From: Mycobacteriaceae bacterium 1482268.1
Lineage (GTDB): Bacteria; Actinomycetota; Actinomycetes; Mycobacteriales; Mycobacteriaceae
DNA: 56,222 nucleotides
Direction of reading: 5' to 3'
NCBI GenBank assembly: GCA_001665255.1
Contig: LZSH01000452.1
Span: 1-56,222 of the forward strand
Shown here: piece after piece, positions 27,929 through 40,560 of the stretch
Numbering within the stretch: the stretch's first letter is position 1
Layout of the letters: each line of letters opens with the position of its first letter
Notes under the pieces: generated by a model
What the model was told of the DNA's origin: nothing
What the model saw: only the letters and a program-made list of their open reading frames with translations
The model's database searches: none
Program-made: the position numbers and the translations under genes

Positions 27929-30900
27929 CGTTCTGCCGCTGACTCCGCTGCAGCACGGCTTCCTCTTCCACGCCAGCAGCGCTCGGGGCAGCGACGATGT
28001 GTATGCGGTGCAGCTCGATATCACCGTGACGGGTCCGCTCGACCAGGATCGGCTGCGCGAGGCGGTGCAGGCCGTCGTCAACCGGCATCCCAACCTGCTA
28101 GCCCGGTTCTCCCAACAGTTCGACCGGCCGGTACAGATCATCCCGGCGGATCCCGAAGTGCCCTGGCGGCATGTGGACCTCGACGGTGTCGATGTCGACG
28201 AGCAAATCAAGCAAGTGCGCAAGGCTGAACGTGCGGCGGTCAGCTCTTTTGCTGACGAGCCGACCTTCCGGGCCGCTCTGATCGACACCGGTCTGGGCAG
28301 TTATCGACTTGTCCTGACCATCCACCACATCGTGATGGATGGCTGGTCGATGCCGATCCTGCTGCAGGAGATATTCGCCAGCTATTACAAGCAGTGGCTG
28401 CCTGCGGCGGTCCCGTATCGCCGGTTTGTCAGTTGGTTGGCCGAGCGGGACATTGATGCCGCTCGTAGGGCATGGGGTCAGGTGCTCGCCGGTTTCGAAG
28501 CCCCGACTTTGGTGGGCTCGCCGGATCGTTTACGAGTCGGCCAGCGAGGCATTGCCTCGTTTGCGGTGCCGGCGCAGACCACGCGTGCTCTCGGTGAACT
28601 GGCGCGCTCCTGCCACACCACCGTCAGCACGGTGTTGCAGGCAGCCTGGGCGCAGCTTCTGATGACGCTGACCGGCCAGCGCGACGTGTGCTTCGGCGTC
28701 ACTGTCTCGGGGCGCCCGGCCGAGGTGGCCGGTGCGGACGCCATGGTGGGGCTGTTGATCAACACCGTGCCGGTGCGGGCGAAGGCTGGTCCGGACACCA
28801 CCACTGCCGAGCTGTTGGAACAGCTGCAACGTGCCCACAACGACACCCTTGAGCACCAGCATTTGGCGCTCCACGAGATCCACCGTCTCACCGGTCAGGA
28901 CCGGTTGTTCGACACCCTGTTCGTGTTTGAAAACTACCCAATCGACACCCGCGCCCTGGTCGGTGCCGACGGGTTGACTGTTTCGGAGATCACCGCCCGC
29001 GAATCCAACCACTACCCGCTTGCGGTGCAGGCCGCGCCCGGTGACGAGCTGGGGCTGCGCGTCGAATTCGACACCGATGTGTTCGACGCAGCCGGCGTCG
29101 AGGCGTTGATCGCGCGGTTGCAGCGAGTGTTGGTGGCGATGACCGCCGAGCCCGCGCGGCGGCTGTCGGCAATGGATGTGCTCGATGAGGGTGAGCGCGC
29201 CCGCGTAGACACCTGGAGTAACCGGGCGGTGTTGAGCGAGCCGGCAGAGTCGGCGGGATCGATTCCGGCGTTGTTCACCGCGCAGGCCGAGCGGGCGCCG
29301 GAGGCGGTGGCGCTGACGTGTGATGGCCGCTCGATGACCTACCGCGAGCTTGACGATGCGTCGAATCGGTTGGCGCACTTGTTGGTTGACCGCGGTGTGG
29401 GTCCAGGGGAGCGGGTGGCGCTGCTGTTCACCCGCTCGGCTGAGGCGATCGTGTCGATTCTGGCGGTGCTGAAGACGGGGGCGGCCTATCTGCCGATCGA
29501 CCCGGCGCATCCGCGGTCGCGTATCGAGTTCATGATCGACGATGCCGCGCCGGTTGCTGCGTTGAGCACCGCGATGCTGGCCGATCGGCTCGCTGGTTGT
29601 GGTGTGGAGGTCATCGATGTCGATGACCCGCACCTGGAGGTCCAGCCCACCACGGCCTTGGCGCCGCCGGCGGCCGATGAGCTTGCGTATCTGATCTACA
29701 CCTCGGGCACCACCGGCGTGCCCAAGGGGGTCGCCATCACTCACCGCAATGTCACCGAATTGCTGGCGGCGGCCGGTGAGGGTTTGGAGTTTGCCGGCCA
29801 GGTGTGGACGCAGTGGCATTCGTTGGCCTTCGACGTCTCGGTGTGGGAGATGTGGGGCGCGCTGCTGTACGGCGGGCGGCTCGTGGTGGTACCCGAGTCG
29901 GTGGCGCGCTCACCGAAAGACTTCCACGCCTTGCTCGTTCGGGAACAGGTCAGCGTATTGAGCCAAACGCCGTCGGCGTTCTACGCGCTGCAGAGTGCTG
30001 ACGAAATGGCGTCGGAGTTCGGCGATCACCTCAAAATCGAGGCGGTCGTGTTCGCCGGTGAGGCGTTGGAGCCGCAGCGGTTGGCGCCGTGGTTCGACCG
30101 GCATCCGGGGCTGCCGCGGCTGATCAACATGTATGGCACCACCGAGACGACGGTGCATGCATCCTTCCGCGAGATCGTCGAGACCGATGCGGGCAACACG
30201 GCCAGCCCGGTCGGGGTGCCGCTGGCCCATCTCGGGTTCTTTGTGCTCGATAGCTGGTTGCGGCCTGTGCCTGCGGGCGTGGTCGGTGAGTTGTATGTCG
30301 CCGGTGCCGGGGTCGGCGTCGGGTATGTGGGCCGTGCGGGGTTGACGGCGTCGCGCTTTGTGGCTTGCCCGTTTGGTGCGCTTGGAGCACGCATGTACCG
30401 CACTGGCGATCTCGTCTACTGGGGTGCCGACGGGCAGCTGCAGTATCTGGGTCGCGCCGACGAGCAGGTCAAGATCCGCGGGTATCGCATCGAGTTGGGT
30501 GAGGTGCGTGCGGCCTTGGCCGGGCTGGACGGCGTGGATCAGGCGGTGGTGATCGCCCGCGAGGACCGTCCCGGCGACAAACGCCTCGTCGGCTATGTGA
30601 CCGGCACTGCTGATCCGGTTACGGCGCGCGCGCAGCTGTCCGAGCGGCTGCCCGCCTATATGGTGCCGTCGGCGGTGGTGGTCCTCGACCAGATGCCGCT
30701 GACGGTCAACGGCAAACTCGACAAGAAGGCCCTGCCGGCGCCGGAATACCAAGAGGGTGGCCGTTACCGCGCACCCGCCACGGCCGTTGAGGAGATTCTG
30801 GCGGGGATCTACGCCCAGGTGCTCGGCCTCGAGCGTGTCGGCGTCGACGAATCCTTCTTCGAACTCGGCGGCGATTCGCTTCTGGCGATGCGCGTGATCG

Positions 30901-30990
30901 CCACTGTCAACAACACCCTGGATGCGGGCCTTTCGGTGCGCACGTTGTTCGATGCGCCGACGGTCGCCGAGTTGGCGCCGCGTATCGGTG
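27915..30990 (+). other. NRPS module 2 (DCL-A-T)
   Basis: Condensation, adenylation (code DVWSVAMVHK, Ser/Thr-like) and carrier (Ser988 of NRPS 2). The C domain and the first part of the A domain are nearly identical at DNA level to module 7. The end of the A domain is nearly identical to that of module 5. Confidence 0.85.
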
Positions 30991-33900
30991 CGGAGGCGGG
31001 GCGGTTCGAACCGTTGGTGGCGAAGCAGCGCCCGGCGGTTATTCCGTTGTCGTTTGCCCAAAATCGGCTGTGGTTCATCGATCAGCTGGAGGGCCCGTCG
31101 CCGGTCTACAACATGGCGGTCGCGTTGAAGCTGCATGGACGGCTCGACGCCGAGGCGCTCGGTGCGGCGCTGGGCGATGTGGTGGCCCGTCATGAGAGCT
31201 TGCGTACGCTGTTCCCGGCGCCCCAAGGGATACCTCGGCAGCTGGTAGTCGAACCCGGTCAGGCCGACTTCGGCTGGCAGGTCGTGGATGCCGGCGACTG
31301 GTCGGCTAGCCGGCTCGAGGGTGCCATAGACTCCACGGTCCAGTACGGCTTCAATCTGGCAACCGATATCCCTTTGCGCACAAAGCTTTTCCATATTGCC
31401 GAGGACCAGCACGTCTTAGTGGCGGTGGTGCATCATATCGCCGCAGACGGCGTGTCGGTCTCGCCGTTGGTGCGCGATCTTGGTGTGGCGTATGCAAGCC
31501 GGCGTGTCGGTCAGGCGCCCGACTGGGCCGAACTGCCAGTGCAGTACGCCGATTACACGTTGTGGCAGCGGGAGCAGTTGGGTGAGCTCGACGACAGCGA
31601 GAGTCGCATCGCCGCACAGCTGGCCTATTGGCAGGAGGCCTTGGCCGGGTTGCCGGAGCGGCTGGAGTTGCCCACCGATCGGCCCTATCCGCCAGAGGCC
31701 GACTATCGAGGTGGCAGTGTCGCTGTCGAATGGCCTATCGAGTTGCAGCACAACGTGTCTCGGGTCGCCAACGAGCACAATGCGACACCCTTCATGGTGG
31801 TTCAGGCCGCCTTGGCGGTGTTGTTGTCGAAGCTGTGCGCGAGTTCCGATGTCGCAGTTGGGTTTCCGATCGCCGGGCGGCGTGACCCTGCGCTGGATGA
31901 GTTGGTGGGCTTCTTCGTCAACACCTTGGTGTTGCGGGTGGATCTTTCCGGAGACCCCACCGTGTCCGAGGTGCTGGCCCAGGTGCGCCGGCGCAGCCTG
32001 GCCGCTTACGAGCACCAGGATGTGCCGTTCGAAGTATTGGTGGAGCAGCTCAACCCGACTCGCTCATTGACCCACCACCCGCTCGTCCAAGTCATGCTGG
32101 CATGGCAGAACAACGGGCCCGGCGCGTTCAGCCTGGGTGATCTGCAGGTCACCTCGATGCCGGTGGACACCCACACCGCGCGCATGGATTTGACGTTCTT
32201 GTTGGCCGAAACCTTCAACGACTCCGGCGAGCCCGCCGGGCTCGGCGGCGAGGTCGAATTCCGCACCGACGTGTTCGACGCCAACACCATTGAGACCCTG
32301 ATCGAGCGGCTGCGGCGGGTGTTGGTGGCAATGACCGCCGATCCGGCACAGCGCCTATCGACGATGGACCTCATCGATACCGCCGAGCGTGCGCGCTTGG
32401 ATGAATGGGGTAACCGGGCGGTGTTGAGCCGGCCGGCGGACACCTCGGCGTCTGTTCCGGCGTTGTTCGCCGCGCAGGTGGAGCGCGCTCCGGAGGCACC
32501 GGCGTTGACCCACGACGGACGCTCACTGACGTATCGCGAGCTGGACGAGGCGTCCAGCCGGTTGGCGCACCTGCTGGTCGGCCAGGGCGCTGGCCCGGGA
32601 CAGTATGTGGCGCTGCTGTTTTCGCGGTCCGCCGAGGCAATCGTGTCGATTTTGGCGGTTCTCAAAACCGGTGCGGCCTATATGCCGATCGATCCGGCCT
32701 TACCCGCCACTCGAGTCGGATTCATGCTCGACGACGCTGGTCCGGTCGCCGTGCTCACCAACACCGGCTTGGTCGGCCGGCTCGATGGACGGGGCCTGGC
32801 CGTCATCGACGTCGGCGATCCCGGTATCGAGAGCTACCCGTGCACCGCTCTGCCGGCGCCGGCCGCGGATGACATCGCGTACCTGATCTACACCTCGGGT
32901 ACCACCGGCGTCCCAAAGGGAGTGGCCGTAGCCCACCAGAACGTCACGTCACTGCTTGCGTCACTGCATGCGGACCTGCCGCCCGGACCGGGGCAGGCCT
33001 GGTCTCAGTGGCACTCCTACAGCTTCGACGTTTCGGTGTGGGAGATCTTCGGTGCGCTGCTACACGGCGGTCGACTTGTGGTGGTGCCTGAGTCGGTGGC
33101 TGCTTCGCCCGCCGACCTCCACTCGTTGCTCGTTGCCGAGGAAGTCAACGTCTTGGGCCAAACCCCTTCTGCGGCAGGGATGTTGGACCCGGACGCTCTG
33201 GATTCGACCGCCTTGATCGTGGCCGGTGAGGCTTGCCCCGCCGAGTTGGTTGACCGGTGGGCGCCGGTACGGGTGATGATCAACGCCTACGGCCCGACCG
33301 AGGCCACGGTGTATGCCGCGATGAGCGCGCCTCAGACGCCAGGGTCTGGCGTTGTACCCATCGGCTCGCCAGTGCCGGGAGCCGCATTGTTCGTGCTGGA
33401 CAAGTGGTTACGGCCAGTGCCGGCCGGTGTGGTCGGCGAGTTGTATGTCGGCGGTCGTGGTGTGGCGTGCGGGTACATGGCTCGGGCCGGGTTGACGGCG
33501 TCGCGGTTCGTGGCGTGCCCGTTCGGTGGGGCCGGGGCGTCTGGAACACGCATGTATCGCACCGGTGACCTGGTGCGGTGGGGAGCCGATGGCCAGCTGC
33601 AGTATCTGGGTCGCGCCGACGAGCAGGTAAAGATCCGCGGGTATCGCATCGAGCTCGGCGAGGTGCAGGCCGCGTTGGCGGGGCTGGACGGAGTGCAACA
33701 GGCAGCGGTAGTCGCGCGCGAAGACCGGCCCGGCGACAAGCGGCTGGTGGGTTACGTGACGGGCAGCACCGACCCGGCCGCCGCGCGTGCCGCGCTGGCT
33801 GACCGATTGCCGCCGTACATGGTTCCGGCCGCGGTGGTGCTGCTCGACACGCTGCCGCTGACGGTCAACGGCAAGCTCGACAAGCGGGCCCTCCCGGCCC

Positions 33901-36900
33901 CGGAATACCAAGACACCGAGGGTTATCGCGCGCCGGCTAACGCCGTGGAGGAGCTGCTCGCGGGCATCTACTCCCAGGTGCTCGGCGTTGCGCGCGTCGG
34001 GACGGATGACTCGTTCTTCGAGCTGGGCGGAGATTCGTTGTCGGCGATGCGCCTGATCGCCGCGATCAACGCTGGACTGAATGCTGAGCTTGGCGTGCGT
34101 GCGGTGTTCGAGGCGCCCACGGTGGCCGAGTTGGCACTCCGTATCGGTGGTGATGGGGCTGCGCTGGACCCGTTGGTGGCGCGTGAGCGGCCGCCCGTAG
34201 TGCCCCTGTCCTTCGCGCAGAGCCGGTTGTGGTTCCTCGACCAATTGGAAGGCCCGTCGCCGGTCTACAACATGGCGGTGGCATTGCGCCTGAATGGGCG
34301 GCTCGATCCCGGGGCCTTGGGCACCGCGCTGGGCGATGTGGTGGCCCGTCATGAGAGCTTGCGCACGCTGTTCCCAGCGCCCGACGGAATACCGCAGCAG
34401 ATAGTTTTGCCCGTCGAGCGAGCCGACTTCGGTTGGCAAGTTGTCGATGCCACCGGGTGGCCTATTGCGCGGCTGGACGAGGCGATTGGGGCTGCGCTGC
34501 GGCACCCGTTCGATCTGAGCGCAGCTATTCCATTGCGGGCGTGGCTTTTCCGCGTCACCGAAGACGAGCACGTGTTGGTAGCGGTGGTGCACCATATCGC
34601 CGCCGACGGATTGTCGGTGGCCCCGCTGGTTCGGGACCTGGGTGTCGCGTATGCCAGCCGGAGCCTGGGCCAGGCTCCGGGCTGGGGCGAATTGGCCGTG
34701 CAGTACGCCGATTACACGTTGTGGCAGCGGTCGCAGTTCGGTGATTTCGAGGACAGCGAAAGCCGCATCGCCGCGCAGTTGGCCTACTGGCAGCAGGCTT
34801 TGGCGGGCATGCCCGACCGCCTGCAACTGCCCACCGACCGGCCCTATCCGCCGGTCGCCGATTATCGTGGCGCCACGGTCGCCGTCGACTGGCCCGCGGA
34901 GTTGCAGCAGCGGGTACGCGACGTCGCCAGTCAACACGGCGCAACCACCTTCATGGTGATGCAGACGGCCCTGGCGCTCCTGTTGTCGAAGGTCAGTGCC
35001 AGCGCCGATGTGGCGGTGGGGTTCCCGATCGCGGGACGTCGCGCGTCGGCGCTGGATGAGTTGGTCGGGTTCTTCGTAAACACGTTGGTACTGCGGGTGG
35101 ATGTGGCCGGGGATCCCACCGTCGCGGAATTGTTGGCCCAGGTGCGGCAGCGCAGCCTGGCCGCCTACGAACATCAGGACGTGCCCTTCGAGGTGCTGGT
35201 TGAGCGCCTCAACCCCAGCCGAAGCCTGACTCATCATCCGCTGGTCCAGGTGATGTTGGCCTGGCAGAACTGGCAAGACGGCGACCCGATGTCCGGGCTG
35301 GAATTGGGCGACCTGAAGGTCACGCCGCTGCCGGTGGACACCCACACCGCACGCATGGACTTGACGTTCTCCCTGGCCGAGCGCTTCACCGAAACCGGTG
35401 AGCCCGCCGGGATCAACGGGGACGTGGAATTCCGCACCGACGTCTTCGACGCGGCCAGTATCGAAACCCTGATCGAGCGGTTGAAGCGGCTGGTACTGGC
35501 TATGACCGCTGATCCGGCGCGGCGGCTCTCGTCGGTCGATTTCCTCGACGAGGCCGAGCGCGCCCGACTGGACAACTGGACTAATCGGGCGGTGTTGACG
35601 CAGCCACCGGCGTCCGCGCTGTCGATCCCGGACGTGTTTGCCGCGCAGGTCACGCGTGCCCCCGGGGCGGTGGCGCTGACCTTCGAAGGTCGTTCCATGA
35701 CCTATCGGGACGTCGATGAGGCGGCAAACCGGTTGGCGCACTTCTTGGCCGACCACGGAGCGACTCCCGGGCAGCGCGTGGCGCTGCTGTTCTCACGGTC
35801 GGCCGAGGCGATCGTTGCCATCCTGGCTGTGCTCAAGACGGGGGCCGCCTACGTGCCGATCGACCCGGAACACCCGGAGGCGCGGGTCAAGTTCATGCTC
35901 GATGATGCGGCGCCGATCGCCGCAGTCACCACGGGGAACCTGCGTTCACGGCTCGACGGGTGGGGTCTGCCGGTCATCGACGTGGAAGACCCGAGAATCG
36001 GCACTCAGCTGCGCACCTCGCTGCCGGCGCCGATGGCCGATGACCTCGCCTACCTCATCTACACCTCAGGCACGACCGGCGTCCCCAAGGGGGTGGCGAT
36101 CACCCACCGCAACGTGCTCGAGCTGCTGGAGTCCGCCGACGGCAGCCTGGAGTTGGAAGGTCAGGTCTGGACGCAGTGGCATTCGTTGGCCTTCGACGTC
36201 TCGGTGTGGGAGATGTGGGGGGCGCTGCTGCACGGTGGGCGGCTGGTCGTGGTTCCGCAATCGGTGGCGCGTGCACCCGAGGATTTCCACGCCTTGCTGG
36301 TTCGAGAACAGGTCAGCGTGTTGAGCCAGACGCCGTCGGCTTTTTACGCCCTGCAAACCGCCGATTCATTGGCACCCGAGTTGGGACAACAACTCAAGGT
36401 CGAGACCGTGGTGTTCGCCGGTGAAGCCCTGGAACCGCAACGCCTGCGAACATGGCTGGACCACCACCCGGGACTGCCGCGCTTGATCAACATGTACGGC
36501 ACCACCGAGACGACGGTGCATGCCTCGTTACGAGAAATTGTTGAGGACGATGTCGACAGCAACGCCAGCCCCATCGGGGTGCCGCTGTCCCACCTTGCCT
36601 TCTTCGTACTGGACGGGTGGCTGCAACAGGTGCCGGCCGGCGTGGTCGGTGAGTTGTATGTCGCAGGCTCCGGGGCCGGATACGGGTACGTCGGCCGATC
36701 CGGGCTGACGGCGACGCGGTTCATTGCATGTCCGTTCGGCGGGCCCGGAGCACGGATGTATCGCACCGGCGACCTGGTGTGCTGGTCCTCTGACGGGCAA
36801 CTGCAGTACTTCGGCCGCGCCGACGAGCAGGTCAAGATCCGCGGCTATCGCATTGAACTCGGCGAGGTGCAGGCAGTGTTGGCCGGGTGCGACGGGGTGC

Positions 36901-38741
36901 ATCAGGCGGTGGCGGTCGCACGCGAAGACCGCCCCGGCGACAAGCGGCTGGTGGGTTATGTCACGGGCACTGCCGATCCGGCCACTGTGCGAAGGGAATT
37001 GGTCGAGCGGCTGCCGGCCTATATGGTGCCGGCCGCGGTCGTCGTGCTCGACGCGCTGCCGCTGACGGTCAACGGCAAACTGGACAAGCGGGCCCTTCCG
37101 GCACCGGAATACCAAGACGCCGAAGGTTATCGCGCGCCCGCCAACACCGTCGAGGACATCCTGGCCGGCATCTTTGCCCACGTGCTGGGCGTCGAACGGG
37201 TCGGGGCCGATGATTCGTTCTTTGAGCTCGGCGGGGATTCACTGCTGGCGATGCGGGTCATCGCGGCGATCAACAAGACATTGAACGCCGGCGTAACGGT
37301 GCGCGCGCTGTTCGAGGCACCCACGGTGGCCGGGTTGGCCCCTCACATAGCTGTCAGCGGGGACGAGCTGGAGCCCTTGATAGCTGGTGAGCGCCCGGCG
37401 GTGATCCCGTTGTCGCTCGCGCAGACTCGACTGTGGTTCCTTCATCAGTTGGAGGGTCCGTCACCGGCGTACAACATGGCGGTGGCGTTGCGGTTGCGTG
37501 GGCGGCTTGACGCCGAGGCGCTGGGTATGGCGCTGGGCGATGTGGTGGCCCGGCATGAAAGTCTGCGCACGCTGTTCCCGGCGCCCGATGGGGTACCGCA
37601 GCAGGTGGTGGCGCCGGTCGAGCGAGCCGACTTCGGTTGGCAGGTCGCCGACGCCGCCGGGTGGTCCGCGAGCCGGCTAGAGGAAGCGATTGAATCCGCG
37701 GCCGGCTACAGCTTTGACCTCGCAGCCGAAATCCCGTTCCGGGCAAGGCTTTTGCATGTCACCGACGAAGATCATGTGTTGGTCGCGGTGGTGCACCACA
37801 TCGCTTCGGACGGCTTGTCGGTGACACCGTTGGTGCGGGATCTGGGCATGGCGTACGCCAGCCGCAGCGCGGGCCGTTCCCCGGGTTGGGATCCGTTGCC
37901 CGTGCAATATGTGGACTACTCGCTGTGGCAGCGCGCGCAACTGGGTGACCTGGATGACGGCGGCAGCCGCATCGCCGCACAGGTGGCGTACTGGCAGGAG
38001 GCCTTGGCCGGTATGCCCGAGCGCTTGGAATTGCCCACCGACCGGCCCTACCCGCCGGTGGCCGACCAGCGCGGCGCACGGGTCGCGCTGAATTGGCCTG
38101 CCGATCTGCAGCGCCGGGTTGATCAGTTGGCCCGTGAGCACAACGCCACCACTTTCATGGTGGTGCAGGCCGCTCTCGCCGTGTTGTTGTCGAAGCTGAG
38201 CGCGAGTTCCGATGTGGCGATTGGCTTTCCGATCGCCGGGCGGCGCGATCCGGCGTTGGATGAGTTGGTCGGATTTTTCGTCAACACTCTGGTGTTGCGA
38301 GTGGATCTTTCTGGCGATCCGACTGTCTCGGAGCTGCTGGCCCAGGTGCGGCAGCGCAGCCTGGCCGCATACGAGCACCAGGATGTGCCGTTCGACGTAC
38401 TGGTGGAGCGGCTCAATCCCACCCGGAGCCTGGCCCACCACCCCCTTGTTCAGGTGGCGGTGGCGTGGCAGAACCTCGCCGGGCAGGACAACACCCCCGC
38501 CGACGCATTCGCCTTGGGAGATCTGCATGTCACGCAGATCCCGCTGGCTGCCCAAAGCGCACGTATGGACCTGGTGTTTGCTCTGGCGGAGCGCTGGACC
38601 GACGCTGGTGAGCCCGATGGGATCACCGGCGAGGTGGAATTCCGCACCGACATCTTCGATGCGGCCAGCGTCGAGGCGCTGACCGAACGGTTCAAGAGGG
38701 TGTTGTTGGCGTTGACCGCCGAAGTGGAAAGGGACTCATGA
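27915..38741 (+). CDS. NRPS 2: C-A-T-C-A-T-C-A-T-C (modules 2-4 plus C of module 5)
   Basis: 3608 residues from ATG 27915, overlapping NRPS 1 by 14 bases. C2 has HHIVMDGWS (residue 137) and the PLTPLQ start of a D-accepting (DCL) domain, as needed after an E domain; the other three C domains (HHIAADG at 1173 and 2226, HHIASDG at 3294) begin PLSFAQ or PLSLAQ and look LCL-type. A-domain pocket codes: module 2 DVWSVAMVHK, module 3 DVWGIAAVYK, module 4 DVWSVAMVHK. Modules 2 and 4 share a code that blends Ser-like (DVW) and Thr-like (MVHK) positions. Carrier serines are at 988, 2041 and 3109. No epimerase is present, so residues 2-4 should be L. The protein ends with an orphan C domain whose A-T partner begins NRPS 3, and its TGA overlaps the next ATG as ATGA, implying translational coupling. 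Confidence 0.95.
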   Translation: MRIADVLPLTPLQHGFLFHASSARGSDDVYAVQLDITVTGPLDQDRLREAVQAVVNRHPNLLARFSQQFDRPVQIIPADPEVPWRHVDLDGVDVDEQIKQVRKAERAAVSSFADEPTFRAALIDTGLGSYRLVLTIHHIVMDGWSMPILLQEIFASYYKQWLPAAVPYRRFVSWLAERDIDAARRAWGQVLAGFEAPTLVGSPDRLRVGQRGIASFAVPAQTTRALGELARSCHTTVSTVLQAAWAQLLMTLTGQRDVCFGVTVSGRPAEVAGADAMVGLLINTVPVRAKAGPDTTTAELLEQLQRAHNDTLEHQHLALHEIHRLTGQDRLFDTLFVFENYPIDTRALVGADGLTVSEITARESNHYPLAVQAAPGDELGLRVEFDTDVFDAAGVEALIARLQRVLVAMTAEPARRLSAMDVLDEGERARVDTWSNRAVLSEPAESAGSIPALFTAQAERAPEAVALTCDGRSMTYRELDDASNRLAHLLVDRGVGPGERVALLFTRSAEAIVSILAVLKTGAAYLPIDPAHPRSRIEFMIDDAAPVAALSTAMLADRLAGCGVEVIDVDDPHLEVQPTTALAPPAADELAYLIYTSGTTGVPKGVAITHRNVTELLAAAGEGLEFAGQVWTQWHSLAFDVSVWEMWGALLYGGRLVVVPESVARSPKDFHALLVREQVSVLSQTPSAFYALQSADEMASEFGDHLKIEAVVFAGEALEPQRLAPWFDRHPGLPRLINMYGTTETTVHASFREIVETDAGNTASPVGVPLAHLGFFVLDSWLRPVPAGVVGELYVAGAGVGVGYVGRAGLTASRFVACPFGALGARMYRTGDLVYWGADGQLQYLGRADEQVKIRGYRIELGEVRAALAGLDGVDQAVVIAREDRPGDKRLVGYVTGTADPVTARAQLSERLPAYMVPSAVVVLDQMPLTVNGKLDKKALPAPEYQEGGRYRAPATAVEEILAGIYAQVLGLERVGVDESFFELGGDSLLAMRVIATVNNTLDAGLSVRTLFDAPTVAELAPRIGAEAGRFEPLVAKQRPAVIPLSFAQNRLWFIDQLEGPSPVYNMAVALKLHGRLDAEALGAALGDVVARHESLRTLFPAPQGIPRQLVVEPGQADFGWQVVDAGDWSASRLEGAIDSTVQYGFNLATDIPLRTKLFHIAEDQHVLVAVVHHIAADGVSVSPLVRDLGVAYASRRVGQAPDWAELPVQYADYTLWQREQLGELDDSESRIAAQLAYWQEALAGLPERLELPTDRPYPPEADYRGGSVAVEWPIELQHNVSRVANEHNATPFMVVQAALAVLLSKLCASSDVAVGFPIAGRRDPALDELVGFFVNTLVLRVDLSGDPTVSEVLAQVRRRSLAAYEHQDVPFEVLVEQLNPTRSLTHHPLVQVMLAWQNNGPGAFSLGDLQVTSMPVDTHTARMDLTFLLAETFNDSGEPAGLGGEVEFRTDVFDANTIETLIERLRRVLVAMTADPAQRLSTMDLIDTAERARLDEWGNRAVLSRPADTSASVPALFAAQVERAPEAPALTHDGRSLTYRELDEASSRLAHLLVGQGAGPGQYVALLFSRSAEAIVSILAVLKTGAAYMPIDPALPATRVGFMLDDAGPVAVLTNTGLVGRLDGRGLAVIDVGDPGIESYPCTALPAPAADDIAYLIYTSGTTGVPKGVAVAHQNVTSLLASLHADLPPGPGQAWSQWHSYSFDVSVWEIFGALLHGGRLVVVPESVAASPADLHSLLVAEEVNVLGQTPSAAGMLDPDALDSTALIVAGEACPAELVDRWAPVRVMINAYGPTEATVYAAMSAPQTPGSGVVPIGSPVPGAALFVLDKWLRPVPAGVVGELYVGGRGVACGYMARAGLTASRFVACPFGGAGASGTRMYRTGDLVRWGADGQLQYLGRADEQVKIRGYRIELGEVQAALAGLDGVQQAAVVAREDRPGDKRLVGYVTGSTDPAAARAALADRLPPYMVPAAVVLLDTLPLTVNGKLDKRALPAPEYQDTEGYRAPANAVEELLAGIYSQVLGVARVGTDDSFFELGGDSLSAMRLIAAINAGLNAELGVRAVFEAPTVAELALRIGGDGAALDPLVARERPPVVPLSFAQSRLWFLDQLEGPSPVYNMAVALRLNGRLDPGALGTALGDVVARHESLRTLFPAPDGIPQQIVLPVERADFGWQVVDATGWPIARLDEAIGAALRHPFDLSAAIPLRAWLFRVTEDEHVLVAVVHHIAADGLSVAPLVRDLGVAYASRSLGQAPGWGELAVQYADYTLWQRSQFGDFEDSESRIAAQLAYWQQALAGMPDRLQLPTDRPYPPVADYRGATVAVDWPAELQQRVRDVASQHGATTFMVMQTALALLLSKVSASADVAVGFPIAGRRASALDELVGFFVNTLVLRVDVAGDPTVAELLAQVRQRSLAAYEHQDVPFEVLVERLNPSRSLTHHPLVQVMLAWQNWQDGDPMSGLELGDLKVTPLPVDTHTARMDLTFSLAERFTETGEPAGINGDVEFRTDVFDAASIETLIERLKRLVLAMTADPARRLSSVDFLDEAERARLDNWTNRAVLTQPPASALSIPDVFAAQVTRAPGAVALTFEGRSMTYRDVDEAANRLAHFLADHGATPGQRVALLFSRSAEAIVAILAVLKTGAAYVPIDPEHPEARVKFMLDDAAPIAAVTTGNLRSRLDGWGLPVIDVEDPRIGTQLRTSLPAPMADDLAYLIYTSGTTGVPKGVAITHRNVLELLESADGSLELEGQVWTQWHSLAFDVSVWEMWGALLHGGRLVVVPQSVARAPEDFHALLVREQVSVLSQTPSAFYALQTADSLAPELGQQLKVETVVFAGEALEPQRLRTWLDHHPGLPRLINMYGTTETTVHASLREIVEDDVDSNASPIGVPLSHLAFFVLDGWLQQVPAGVVGELYVAGSGAGYGYVGRSGLTATRFIACPFGGPGARMYRTGDLVCWSSDGQLQYFGRADEQVKIRGYRIELGEVQAVLAGCDGVHQAVAVAREDRPGDKRLVGYVTGTADPATVRRELVERLPAYMVPAAVVVLDALPLTVNGKLDKRALPAPEYQDAEGYRAPANTVEDILAGIFAHVLGVERVGADDSFFELGGDSLLAMRVIAAINKTLNAGVTVRALFEAPTVAGLAPHIAVSGDELEPLIAGERPAVIPLSLAQTRLWFLHQLEGPSPAYNMAVALRLRGRLDAEALGMALGDVVARHESLRTLFPAPDGVPQQVVAPVERADFGWQVADAAGWSASRLEEAIESAAGYSFDLAAEIPFRARLLHVTDEDHVLVAVVHHIASDGLSVTPLVRDLGMAYASRSAGRSPGWDPLPVQYVDYSLWQRAQLGDLDDGGSRIAAQVAYWQEALAGMPERLELPTDRPYPPVADQRGARVALNWPADLQRRVDQLAREHNATTFMVVQAALAVLLSKLSASSDVAIGFPIAGRRDPALDELVGFFVNTLVLRVDLSGDPTVSELLAQVRQRSLAAYEHQDVPFDVLVERLNPTRSLAHHPLVQVAVAWQNLAGQDNTPADAFALGDLHVTQIPLAAQSARMDLVFALAERWTDAGEPDGITGEVEFRTDIFDAASVEALTERFKRVLLALTAEVERDS
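28500..29430. repeat. Near-identical C/A tract, module 2 copy
   Basis: Matches 45800-46730 without any gap (constant offset 17,300). The last ~180 bases (29250-29430) are identical by eye. High similarity extends back to about 28,010 with a divergent patch at about 28,200-28,310. Confidence 0.85.
31020..34160 (+). other. NRPS module 3 (LCL-A-T)
   Basis: Condensation with HHIAADG, adenylation with code DVWGIAAVYK and carrier Ser2041 of NRPS 2. The substrate is not assigned; Gly at position 278 would enlarge the pocket. Confidence 0.82.
34190..37350 (+). other. NRPS module 4 (LCL-A-T)
   Basis: Condensation with HHIAADG, adenylation with code DVWSVAMVHK, identical to module 2, and carrier Ser3109 of NRPS 2. 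The same substrate as module 2 is expected. Confidence 0.82.
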
Positions 38742-40560
38742 GCGCCCGTCAAGGGCAGCGGCTGTCGTCTATTGATCTGCTCGACGAGGACGATCGCGCG
38801 CAGCTTGACCGATGGGGCAATCAGGCGACGTTGTCGCAACCGGTGACCGCGGTGTCCATTCCGGCTTTGTTCGCCGAACACGTGCAGCGCACGCCGGGTG
38901 CGGTGGCGCTGGAATATGGAGAGCGTTCGTGGACTTACCGCGAGGTTGACGAGGCGTCAAACCGCCTGGCTCACATACTGATAGGCCAGGGCGCCGGCGC
39001 CGGGCAGATCGTGGCGGTGCTCTTGGAGCGATCGGCTCAGGCCGTAGTCGCGATCATGGCGGTGCTCAAGGCAGGGGCCGCGTATCTGCCCATCGACTCG
39101 GCGACACCGGCCGCCCGCATCGATTTCGTGCTCGAGGACGCCGCACCGATCGCGGCGATCACCACCGAAGGACTGGCCGAGCGCCTCGACAGGTCAGACG
39201 TGACTGTCATCGACATCGACGACCCTGCCATCGAGGCGGCCCCCCGCACCGCGCCAACCGAGCCCGAGCCCGGTGATCTCGCGTACATCATCTACACCTC
39301 GGGCACGACCGGTGTGCCCAAGGGAGTGGCGATCACTCACCACAACGTCACCCAGTTGCTGGAAACTTTGGACGCCGGGTTGCCGCGCGCCGGGGCTTGG
39401 GCGCTGTGTCATTCCCTCGGCTTCGACGTCTCGGCGTGGGAGATCCTCGGCGCGCTGCTCCGCGGTGGACGGGTGGTGGTGGTACCAGAGTCGGTGACGG
39501 CTTCGCCAGACGACTTCCACACCACGTTGGTCAGCAGCCAGGTCAACGTGCTGACCCAGACTCCATCCGCAGTGGCGATGTTGTCGCCCGACCGCCTGGA
39601 CTCTTTGGCTCTGGTGATGGCGGGCGAGGCGTGCCCGCCCGAGGTGGTTGATCGTTGGGCGCCGGGGCGGGTGATGATCAACGCCTACGGTCCCACCGAG
39701 ACGACGATGTGCGTAGCGATCAGTGCGCCGTTGACGGCAGGTTCCGGTGTGGTGCCGATCGGCTCTCCGGTCCCCGGTGCAGCATTGTTCGTGCTGGACA
39801 AGTCATTGCAGCCGGCGCCCGCCGGTGTGGTCGGAGAGTTGTACGTCGCCGGTCACGGTGTTGCGTGCGGCTACATCGGTCGGGCCGGGTTGACGGCGTC
39901 GCGGTTTGTGGCATGCCCGTTCGCCGGCGCCGGTGCGCCTGGAACACGCATGTACCGCACCGGGGATCTGGTGCGGTGGGGTACTGACGGGCAGCTGCAG
40001 TATCTGGGTCGTGCCGACGAGCAGGTCAAGATCCGCGGGTATCGCATCGAGTTGGGTGAGGTGCGTGCGGCGTTGGCCGGGCTGGACGGCGTGGATCAGG
40101 CGGTGGTGATCGCCCGCGAGGACCGTCCCGGCGACAAACGCCTCGTCGGCTATGTGACTGGAACGGTTGATCCGGTCGAGGCGCGTACGACGGTCGCCGA
40201 GCGGCTCCCCGCCTATATGGTGCCGACCACGGTGATGGTGCTGGACGCGCTGCCGCTTACACCCAACGGCAAACTCGACACCCGCGCCCTGCCCGCACCT
40301 GAATATCACGACACCGGTAGTGCGTACCGCGCTCCGTCGACCCCCGCCGAGGAGATTTTGGCCGGCGTCTACGCCCAGGTACTCGGACTGGAGCGGGTCG
40401 GCGTCGACGAATCGTTCTTCGATCTCGGCGGAGACAGCATCCTCGCGATGCGGGTCATCGCAGCGATCAACAAATCGTTGGACGCCAGCCTCACGGTGCG
40501 AGCCATGTTCGACGCGCCGACCGTGGCACAGTTGGCGCCCCGGATCGGTGCCGACGGAGC
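37380..40560 (+). other. NRPS module 5, split between two proteins (LCL | A-T)
   Basis: The condensation domain ends NRPS 2 and the adenylation and carrier domains begin NRPS 3; the gene break is at 38738-38741. The A-domain code DVWTVAAMCK closely resembles the Phe code (DAWTVAAVCK), so an aromatic residue, most likely Phe, is predicted. The carrier Ser is residue 567 of NRPS 3. Confidence 0.8.

Noticed and set aside
33408..35756. Very long antisense frames within the NRPS genes (for example 782 codons here and 555 codons at 42770-44437)
   Set aside because: They lie exactly opposite conserved A, T and C domains, repeat from module to module, and encode no recognisable protein.
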